Below are positions 1-5,091 of a stretch of 7,106 nucleotides of DNA, in pieces (the first letter of the stretch is position 1; every line of letters begins with the position of its first letter). This DNA is from Lachnospiraceae bacterium. Its GTDB lineage: Bacteria > Bacillota > Clostridia > Lachnospirales > Lachnospiraceae. Location of the stretch: contig DNAD01000091.1 of assembly GCA_003484785.1 (NCBI GenBank), positions 1 to 7,106 of the forward strand. The letters are read 5' to 3'. Position numbers and translations under genes: made by a program. The notes under the pieces are model-generated. The model saw only the letters and a program-made list of their open reading frames with translations, did no database searches and had not been told where the DNA came from.

Positions 1-680
1 GTATGTGTCTGATGCGCCATCACCATATTCTCTGCCGGTACGCCGAGCTTCTCTCCAAGGATACGAAAGTTTTTTACAACCCTGTCCGGATCATCCCCAA
101 CGGAAAAGGAGAGGTTCATTCTGGCATACCTGCCTTCGCTTACACCTCCGCGCCTGGTGGAAAAAGCATTCATTATCCATGGGATCGCATCAAACTTCTT
201 AAATGTAAGGTAATCCTTATCGTTTTCCTCATGGATGATACGTTTTGTAAGATGCCCGTTCCGGTCATAATGAAGCGTCAGTGTAAAGAAAGGAGAATTA
301 TCCCAAAGACGGCGTAAAAAGATCCGGTCACCTTCCCATAAAGGAAGATTCAGGATATCCTCCTTTGGCACCCATTCAAGATCTCCCTCATCACAGACCT
401 TTTCCTCTCCGGTAAAGTCCCGGGAGGAAAAGAGATACATCTGTTCCGTGATCTCTTCGCAGACAAAAGTGATAACGGCCCGAAAACTCCAGCTTATCAA
501 ATGATATCCCGTTTCCTCGTATGCTTCCCTGACCAGGCATTCTTCGGGACTTTCTTTTTCCTCAAGCTTTCCGCCTATGCCTATCCACTTATCCCTGTTA
601 ATGTCTCCTTCCTTTTTTGTGCGGTGGAGCATCAGGTATTTTCCGTCTTTTTCAAGATAACATAATACAGTATTGATCAT
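1..680 (-). CDS. NUDIX hydrolase / PgeF (YfiH, laccase-like) fusion protein, 3' end outside window
   Basis: The minus strand is open from an ATG at 680-678 to the window edge (226 full codons plus part of one) with no stop. Residues 1 to about 125 are a MutT-type NUDIX hydrolase. The 23-residue NUDIX box lies at residues 37-59: GGKLEEKESPEE, then REAYEETGY, fitting GX5EX7REUXEEXGU in full. Such enzymes hydrolyse nucleoside diphosphate derivatives, often damaged dNTPs; the substrate here is unknown. From about residue 165 the same frame enters the PgeF/YfiH family (DUF152): FSTRRGGVSEG, then YARMNLSF, GDDPDRVVKN and finally AHQTH, whose last His (226) matches a metal ligand of the family. PgeF proteins are cytoplasmic zinc enzymes linked to peptidoglycan editing and purine nucleoside phosphorolysis. 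AGGATGAGG lies just upstream of the ATG. What is unseen is the C-terminal metal-site part of PgeF. Confidence 0.92.
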   Translation of the reverse strand, partial: MINTVLCYLEKDGKYLMLHRTKKEGDINRDKWIGIGGKLEEKESPEECLVREAYEETGYHLISWSFRAVITFVCEEITEQMYLFSSRDFTGEEKVCDEGDLEWVPKEDILNLPLWEGDRIFLRRLWDNSPFFTLTLHYDRNGHLTKRIIHEENDKDYLTFKKFDAIPWIMNAFSTRRGGVSEGRYARMNLSFSVGDDPDRVVKNFRILGEKLGVPAENMVMAHQTH

Positions 681-749
681 CAGTCCTCATCCTTTAATCT
701 CAATTAATGAATTTAAGTGCCTGCGCTTTAATCTGTTCACTGTAACCCG

Positions 750-779
750 ATTATATCATAGCCATACACAGCCAATCAA
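750..779 (-). promoter_or_regulatory. Predicted sigma-A promoter with extended -10 for the NUDIX-PgeF gene
   Basis: On the minus strand, TTGATT (779-774) and a perfect TATAAT (755-750) are separated by 18 bp. TGA directly before the -10 makes an extended -10 (TGATATAAT). The expected transcript start is near 743, giving a leader of about 60 nt before the ATG at 680. This is the only well-formed promoter seen on this strand upstream of the gene. Confidence 0.6.
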
Positions 780-815
780 TTTATACTCGTATGAGATTTT
801 ATCCTCATGCCATAT

Positions 816-908
816 CATAAGTTATGTAACACATGATATTATGCGCAGTCGCAGTGTTTACATATATATTACATATGTTATGTATTATAATAACATAAGT
901 TACATAAA
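816..908. repeat. Paired motif CATAAGTTAYRTAA in AT-rich DNA, with inverted copies
   Basis: CATAAGTTATGTAAC at 816-830 and CATAAGTTACATAAA at 894-908 match at 12 of 15 positions and share an exact CATAAGTTA core. TTATGTAAC (822-830) is also the exact reverse complement of GTTACATAA (899-907). Between them, TATGTTAT (874-881) and ATAACATA (890-897) form an 8-bp inverted repeat around a perfect TATAAT (886-891). ATATCAT (812-818) and ATGATAT (833-839) flank the first copy. Such an arrangement can be a set of regulator binding sites, but AT-rich DNA also produces repeats by chance. Confidence 0.4.
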
Positions 909-917
909 CCGGTTACG

Positions 918-954
918 GGTGTATAAATCTATATATCATATGTTATTATACACC
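918..954. repeat. Inverted repeat with 9-bp perfect arms
   Basis: GGTGTATAA (918-926) and TTATACACC (946-954) are exact reverse complements around a 19-nt AT-rich loop. The arms are more GC-rich at their bases than the surroundings. No run of T follows on either strand, so this is not a standard terminator. It may be an operator or an RNA hairpin. Confidence 0.45.
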
Positions 955-988
955 ATAAGCCAAAATAAATGTCCCTGTATGACCAATA

Positions 989-1073
989 AAGAAGGCTCAC
1001 TATCATAAAATGTGACTTTATGGTGACCCGTGAATGGTAACACTTTATGCCTTCTTATGAGGATAACTCATAA
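989..1073 (+). other. Potentially structured segment: closed stem, bulged hairpin and adjoining hairpin
   Basis: AAGAAGGC (989-996) pairs with GCCTTCTT (1049-1056). Inside it, TCAC (997-1000) plus CATAAA (1004-1009) pairs with TTTATG (1017-1022) plus GTGA (1023-1026), a 10-bp stem with a 3-nt bulge and a 7-nt loop. Directly downstream TTATGAG (1055-1061) pairs with CTCATAA (1067-1073) around GATAA, sharing two bases with the outer stem. It matches no riboswitch consensus I know. It lies upstream of the likeliest peptidase promoter, so it would be in that mRNA only if a more distal promoter is used. Confidence 0.35.
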
Positions 1074-1079
1074 TAGCTA

Positions 1080-1110
1080 TTGCAACACTGTGATCAATTG
1101 TATTACAATT
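1080..1110 (+). promoter_or_regulatory. Predicted peptidase promoter with a 15-bp dyad over the -10
   Basis: TTGCAA (1080-1085) and TACAAT (1104-1109) are 18 bp apart and resemble -35 and -10 elements (4/6 and 5/6 matches). The -10 lies within a 15-bp dyad, AATTGTA-T-TACAATT (1096-1110), with perfect 7-bp half sites. A repressor bound there would block initiation. The transcript would begin near 1116 and carry a leader of about 77 nt. Confidence 0.4.
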
Positions 1111-1192
1111 TAAAACATGAAATGGTTTATATCAGTATCAGCACTTATCGTAAGAGAGGGTAATGGCCTGATCAGAATAACAGGAGGATAAC

Positions 1193-3490
1193 ATGAAAGT
1201 AAAACGATTGATGGCTTTGGCACTGGCTGTTGTGATGACTTTTGGCTCACCTGCCTGTGTTTTGGCGGCGGCAAACGAATTTGATGAAATGAAGGATCCC
1301 GGGCGCTCTGCGTTTCCTTCAAGCTTTAATCTGATAGATCAGGGATTAGTCACTCCGCTGAAGTGTCAGGCGCCATTCGGTACCTGCTGGGCCTTTGGAA
1401 GTATTTCTACGCTGGAAACGGCAGTCTTAAACGAACTTGGAATGACCTATGACGAAGCTCTTGCCGGCGGTGGAGAGATCGCACCCTTACTGGATCTTTC
1501 GGAAAAGCATCTGGCCTGGTTCACCTATCAGGGACTTCCCGCTTCCGTCGATCCGTCTCAGGCAGGCGAAGGAATGATCGTAAAGAACCAGGAACAGAAT
1601 TTCAGCGAAGTTTACAATTTAGGTGGGTTTCATGTCTATTCGGCTGCTTTTCTGGCTAATTGCGGAGGGCCTGCGACCGAGGAGGCTATACCCTATCAGG
1701 GAAAGACAGGGCTTCGCGAATGGGAATTTATGGAAGCCCATAAGCAGGAGATGATAGAAGCGTATATGGCAGACGGCTATACAAGAGAAGAAGCGGAAGA
1801 GAAGTATCGTACTGACCTGGAATCCCAAAAAAGATCAAATGAACCTTCTTATTTTGATGACTGGTCACTGGATGACGGCCAATGGAAGGTGACTTCACCG
1901 ATCACGATCAGGAATGCAAATTATCTTCCAAACACTATTCTGGTGGACAGCGATTTTAATTATGCGGGATTGGATTTTCGTTCTGTAGAGCTCATGAAGC
2001 AGGAACTGTACAGCGGCCATTCCATTGCCATGAGTTATGATGCAAGTTCAGGTTTTCTTAATGAGGACACCTGGGGATATTACTGTCCGGAGCTTTCATG
2101 GACGGATCACCGCGTATGTATCGTCGGCTGGGATGATAATTTTAAAAGGGAAAACTTCGGTTTCAGCCCGGACGGTGAGTATTATGGGCCTTATTATTAT
2201 CCCGAAGGAGACGGCGCCTGGCTTGTTAAGAACAGCTGGGGAAGCTATCCTGATGATACTTCGGAAGAAAAAGAAGATCTCAGGGATAACAAATGGAAAT
2301 TGGATGGCGACGGATATTTCTATATTTCCTACTATGATCGCAGTTTATCAGGACTTGAAAGCGTGGATATCACCCTGGATTTGGATAAAACAGAGCAGGA
2401 AACGGCGCATCAGTATGATTACTGCATATTGGACAGCTATGATGGATCTTATACTCCCAACGAGGTTTCCACGGCAAACATATTTAAGACCCGGGGAAAT
2501 GAGCGGATCACTGCTCTTGCCGCGAGAAGCCATGCTGAAAACAGCCGCATCAAAATGGAGGTATATCTTTTGAATGAAGATCCTACAGATCCCAGGGACG
2601 GAATTCTTCTTTGGACCGATAACGAAAGCTTTCCGTACATGGGATATCACAGGATCGATCTGGACAGGGAGGTTTATGTGCCCGCAAACAGTTCTTACTC
2701 AGTGATCGTTACCGAAATGGTCACTTACAACAATTCATCCGTTCAGTATGTCAAAGGAGAGGATGTTGCAATCTGCCCGACAGAAAGAGGCATGAGATCC
2801 ATCGAGGATCTGGAAGATTATAAAAAAATCATTGTTAATCCCGGTGAAAGCTTCTGCTATGAAAACGGGAAATGGACGGATCTTGCCGATAATTATAAAT
2901 ATGAGCTGACTGCAGACAGCCTGAACAGTATCTTCAACAGAAAAGTGGATGACGCGTTCACACTGAAAAGGTTCGGTAAGAGTCTGTCAAAAACGAAGGA
3001 AGATAATGTGCTGTGTGCCGATAATTACTGTATCAAGTCCTTTACGGTCGATGCCCCCGAATACGTACCAGAGCCCGATGATCCCACAATGGTGATCGAA
3101 GGAAAATGTTATACTGCCGGCACAGGAGCAGATACGGCTTCTTATCAGGTGATCAGTACTTTAGACAGAACGGTTAAATATCGGGGGAGTAAATCAGCGG
3201 AAACCGGCAGCAAGGTGGTGATCCCAGACTCGGTCGTTCTCGGAGATAACATGGAATATACGGTAGTGGGTATTTCCCAGGGAGCCTTTGCCGAAACGCC
3301 GAATGTGAAGACGCTTATACTGAATGCATATAGCCTTGAAGAGGATCATACCCACGGCTGCCTTCTTTCCTCCAAAGTAAAAACGGTGATGGTTAAGGTT
3401 GGCAGTGCAAAGGATAATAAATTCTTTCGCCGGCAGTATTCCCCCATATTCAAAAAGAATCATTGCGGAAAGAAAGTCAAACTGAAGTGA
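1193..3490 (+). CDS. Exported C1A (papain-like) cysteine peptidase with lectin-like domain and BspA-like tail
   Basis: The 765-residue product starts with a Sec signal peptide (MKVKR, hydrophobic core, then VLAAAN; cleavage probably after residue 25-27). The peptidase domain spans roughly 45-385. Its papain motifs are Q59 (oxyanion hole), C65 in GTCWAF, H306 in DHRVCIVGWDD and N347 in VKNSWG, so the catalytic set is complete. C65 and H306 are 241 residues apart, longer than in papain, partly because of a charged helical insert near 172-218. Residues about 405-620 resemble the lectin-like domain found in bacterial C1 peptidases: QYDYCILDSY, STANIFKTRG, PGESFCYENGKW and NYCIKSFT. After a Pro/Glu linker, residues 635-765 contain one degenerate BspA-type leucine-rich repeat (VVGISQGAFAETPNVKTLIL) and end in GKKVKLK. 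AGGAGG (1182-1187) sits 5 nt before the ATG. It probably acts outside the cell; its substrate is unknown. Confidence 0.93.
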   Translation: MKVKRLMALALAVVMTFGSPACVLAAANEFDEMKDPGRSAFPSSFNLIDQGLVTPLKCQAPFGTCWAFGSISTLETAVLNELGMTYDEALAGGGEIAPLLDLSEKHLAWFTYQGLPASVDPSQAGEGMIVKNQEQNFSEVYNLGGFHVYSAAFLANCGGPATEEAIPYQGKTGLREWEFMEAHKQEMIEAYMADGYTREEAEEKYRTDLESQKRSNEPSYFDDWSLDDGQWKVTSPITIRNANYLPNTILVDSDFNYAGLDFRSVELMKQELYSGHSIAMSYDASSGFLNEDTWGYYCPELSWTDHRVCIVGWDDNFKRENFGFSPDGEYYGPYYYPEGDGAWLVKNSWGSYPDDTSEEKEDLRDNKWKLDGDGYFYISYYDRSLSGLESVDITLDLDKTEQETAHQYDYCILDSYDGSYTPNEVSTANIFKTRGNERITALAARSHAENSRIKMEVYLLNEDPTDPRDGILLWTDNESFPYMGYHRIDLDREVYVPANSSYSVIVTEMVTYNNSSVQYVKGEDVAICPTERGMRSIEDLEDYKKIIVNPGESFCYENGKWTDLADNYKYELTADSLNSIFNRKVDDAFTLKRFGKSLSKTKEDNVLCADNYCIKSFTVDAPEYVPEPDDPTMVIEGKCYTAGTGADTASYQVISTLDRTVKYRGSKSAETGSKVVIPDSVVLGDNMEYTVVGISQGAFAETPNVKTLILNAYSLEEDHTHGCLLSSKVKTVMVKVGSAKDNKFFRRQYSPIFKKNHCGKKVKLK

Positions 3491-3500
3491 TCCCGTTTCT

Positions 3501-3553
3501 AAGGAGGCAAGGTGCCGGGCGGTGCTCATCGCAGGATATACTCGATAACATAA
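3501..3553 (+). other. Orphan Shine-Dalgarno sequence followed by a 13-codon GTG frame
   Basis: AAGGAGG (3501-3507), a perfect anti-16S match, lies just after the peptidase stop, with GTG at 3512 four bases later. The frame reads VPGGAHRRIYSIT and stops at 3551-3553, inside the MITE-like element. No real gene follows. It may be a leftover ribosome binding site whose gene start was displaced when the element arrived, or a meaningless short frame. Confidence 0.25.
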
Positions 3554-3639
3554 TTGACTGCCGCTACATATACCGTATAACGAGTGAACGCATGTATACC
3601 TCGGATTTAAAGCGGCAGTAAATTGCGTTCACGAGTATA
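3537..3639. mobile_element. MITE-like 103-bp element with 29-bp imperfect terminal inverted repeats
   Basis: The left arm (3537-3565) and the reverse complement of the right arm (3611-3639) match at 24 of 29 positions. The outer 8 (TATACTCG) and inner 9 (ACTGCCGCT) are perfect, with AATT also shared. The arms enclose 45 bp. Ends beginning with TA and the small size resemble IS630/Tc1-derived MITEs such as Correia elements, which insert at TA; no transposase is encoded. The centre holds GTGAACGCA (3584-3592), also present inverted in the right arm as TGCGTTCAC (3624-3632), which allows a pseudoknot-like alternative pairing in RNA. It lies in the spacer between two plus-strand genes. A chromosomal RNA hairpin or regulatory site is the alternative; other copies in the genome would decide. 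Confidence 0.55.
3554..3581 (+). promoter_or_regulatory. Predicted outward promoter inside the MITE-like element, driving the decarboxylase gene
   Basis: TTGACT (3554-3559) and TATAAC (3576-3581) each match the sigma-A consensus at 5 of 6 positions and are 16 bp apart. The -35 lies in the left arm and the -10 in the central part. Initiation near 3588 would give a leader of about 80 nt whose first bases (GAACGCA) can pair with TGCGTTC at 3624-3630. The equivalent hexamers from the other end are weaker (TTTACT, TATACA), so the promoter points mainly towards the lipoprotein gene. Confidence 0.55.
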
Positions 3640-3666
3640 AAAAAGTAGGAAAGGATAAAATGAAAT

Positions 3667-4929
3667 ATGAAAATGATAATTAGAATTAAAATAAGCTGTT
3701 TGGTACTGTTGTTTGGTCTTTTGCTTGCAGGATGTAATTACCGGGACATGATGCCCGCTCAAACGGGATCTGTCAGGGAAACACCTGTCAAAGAGCGGGA
3801 ACAGATCACGAAGGAGTTTATCGGAATGCTCGAGGCTGATCCCGAGCTTAAAAGGCTTGTGGAAAAATCCATACACCTGGGTGTTGTAAACAACCGTGAC
3901 CCGAGGACAAATCCTGTGCGGTCATTGGAAGATTATTATGATTTCCTTGACCGGTGCGCTGTCTGTATGCCATGGGATATTCTTGACAGAAGGGATGTGT
4001 CTGATCTCTACGGAAAGATAGATCAGAGCCTTGATTATTTTTATTATATTCTGGATCAGCCGCTGCCGGAGCTTGCGGGGAAGGGATATTATTATCCCTG
4101 CCTTGAATTTCAGGAGCCTGTTACGTCCTGGTGTAAAAAATATGCGTCAAACTGGGGAGAGTATCTGTCCACCGAGGAGAGCTGGAACGATGAGTATTAT
4201 GAAATGGCCTGCGCTGATGATGCTTTCGGCATGAACAAGGGATGGTATGACGATTCAAATGTATGGACAAGCTTTAATGACTGGTTTTCAAGGAAACTTG
4301 TCGATAAAAGCGCAAGACCGATATCGGACGCGGATATTATTTCCCCCGCAGATTCAAAGCCCCAGGGGATATGGTCGGTTGACGAAAATTCACAGCTGGA
4401 AATGGGGGTGCAGCTTAAGTCGGTACGCTTCTATAATGTTGAAAATATCATAGGCGAGGACAGTAAGTATAAAGACAGTTTTGCCAACGGAACCCTGACC
4501 CATACCTTCCTGGATGTTAATGATTATCACAGATATCATTTTCCGGTCAGCGGAACGATCCTTGAGGTAAGAAAGATAAATGCCAGCGATGCGGTAGGAG
4601 GGATAGTCGTCTGGGATGACAATGAAAAAAAGTATGTCCTTTATGATGATGATCCGGGATGGCAGTCCCTGGAAACAAGGGACTGTGTGATCATGGACAC
4701 CGAATACGGTCTTGTTGCGATCCTTCCGATAGCTATGTCACAGGTAAGCTCCTGTAACTGGGAGGATACAGTCAAGGTGGGAGCAACTGTTGAAAAAGGC
4801 GATCCCATGGGATATTTCCTTTTTGGCGGAAGCGACATAGTAATGATCTTCCAGGAGGGCATAGAGCTGGAGCTTTTATCGACAGAGCATTTGCTGATGG
4901 GAGAGCCCTATGCTGATATAAAGGATTGA
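3667..4929 (+). CDS. Lipoprotein with PsiD/phosphatidylserine decarboxylase-type pyruvoyl enzyme domain
   Basis: This 420-residue protein begins with a lipoprotein signal: a basic start, a hydrophobic core and lipobox LLAGC with C23. Residues about 85-200 resemble the PSD-associated N-terminal domain (PF12588) seen in PsiD-like enzymes: LEDYYDFLDRC, MPWDIL, GWYDDSNVWTSF. The decarboxylase domain follows: FNDWFSRKL, SARPI, SPADS (D228), DYHRYHFPVSG (H288, H291), AMSQVSSCNW and GYFLFGGSD. By analogy with E. coli Psd, D228, H291 and S389 would form the self-cleavage triad, with S389 becoming the pyruvoyl group and a short alpha chain of 32 residues. All key residues are present. The family decarboxylates phosphatidylserine or, in PsiD, tryptophan; the substrate here is unknown. 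Export is unusual, since bacterial Psd normally sits on the cytoplasmic side. An AGGAAAGGA site lies 11 nt before the chosen ATG, which gives a complete signal peptide; an ATG at 3660 opens only 7 codons. Confidence 0.88.
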   Translation: MKMIIRIKISCLVLLFGLLLAGCNYRDMMPAQTGSVRETPVKEREQITKEFIGMLEADPELKRLVEKSIHLGVVNNRDPRTNPVRSLEDYYDFLDRCAVCMPWDILDRRDVSDLYGKIDQSLDYFYYILDQPLPELAGKGYYYPCLEFQEPVTSWCKKYASNWGEYLSTEESWNDEYYEMACADDAFGMNKGWYDDSNVWTSFNDWFSRKLVDKSARPISDADIISPADSKPQGIWSVDENSQLEMGVQLKSVRFYNVENIIGEDSKYKDSFANGTLTHTFLDVNDYHRYHFPVSGTILEVRKINASDAVGGIVVWDDNEKKYVLYDDDPGWQSLETRDCVIMDTEYGLVAILPIAMSQVSSCNWEDTVKVGATVEKGDPMGYFLFGGSDIVMIFQEGIELELLSTEHLLMGEPYADIKD

Positions 4930-4958
4930 GGTTACCGCCATTCCGCCCCGTTTTCCGC

Positions 4959-4995
4959 TGCTGCCGCGATGGAAGTGTATCCAGTCGCGGCAGCA
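4959..4995. terminator. Strong GC-rich hairpin between convergent genes (possible bidirectional terminator)
   Basis: TGCTGCCGCGA (4959-4969) and TCGCGGCAGCA (4985-4995) form a perfect 11-bp stem. It extends by TGGA/TCCA past a one-base bulge to a 6-nt loop. It starts 29 bp after the decarboxylase stop and lies between convergent genes, where a shared terminator is expected. Neither strand has an immediate T-run, so classic intrinsic termination is uncertain; it could instead protect 3' ends. Confidence 0.5.
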
Positions 4996-5010
4996 ACAGG
5001 TGTCAGCGTT

Positions 5011-5091
5011 TTAAACTACCCTGTCCGGATCGCTTTCTGCGTTAAAGGAAAGATTCATCCCGGCATATATCATCGAGCCGGAGGATACTCG
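5011..5091 (-). pseudogene. Relic of a second PgeF/YfiH gene
   Basis: Translated on the minus strand, this stretch reads RVSSGSMI, then YAGMNLSF, four residues, DPDRVV and a stop (TAA, 5013-5011). The fusion gene at 1-680 reads VSEG, then YARMNLSF, four residues, DPDRVVKN. About 14 of 20 aligned residues are identical, and the DNA agrees closely too (an exact 14-base match ACCCTGTCCGGATC, plus GGCAT and TTCAT blocks at the same spacing). The Lys after DRVV is a stop here, and similarity ends next to the 4959-4995 hairpin. Its upstream end overlaps the 3' end of the D-lyxose isomerase gene in another frame. An ATG overlapping the isomerase stop (ATGA, 5073-5070) would open 20 codons, but I regard this as decay debris, not a functional peptide. 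Confidence 0.65.

Larger units (their letters stand above)
681..1192. other. Non-coding divergent promoter region, AT-rich with many inverted repeats
   Basis: This 512-bp gap separates the minus-strand NUDIX-PgeF gene from the plus-strand peptidase gene. An open frame at 673-1008 has no coding character and no ribosome binding site, so I treat the whole gap as non-coding. It has three parts. Positions 681-780 hold the promoter and leader of the left gene. Positions 781-960 are extremely AT-rich and full of CATAA/TTATG, TTACAT and TATA motifs in both orientations. Positions 961-1192 are more mixed, with several hairpins, a 15-bp dyad and the peptidase leader. No tRNA or known riboswitch consensus was recognised. 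Confidence 0.75.

Noticed and set aside
3..317. Plus-strand open frame of 104 codons at the left edge
   Set aside because: It lies antisense to the NUDIX-PgeF frame, which has complete family motifs over the same DNA.
782..790. TATACTCGT matching the outer end of the MITE-like element
   Set aside because: Only 9 bases match and no partner arm is found nearby.
673..1008. Plus-strand frame of 111 codons in the AT-rich spacer
   Set aside because: No ribosome binding site; composition follows the AT-rich repeats (runs of Y, I, S, H) and resembles no protein family. It also overlaps the start of the minus-strand gene.
1250..1276. Possible lipobox at C22 of the peptidase (SPAC)
   Set aside because: Position -3 is Ser and -2 is Pro, not the usual L-[AST]-[GA]-C; an ordinary signal peptidase I site after VLA or AAA fits better.
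3194..3529. Minus-strand frames inside and after the peptidase tail
   Set aside because: Antisense shadows of a clearly coding frame, without start signals or family resemblance.
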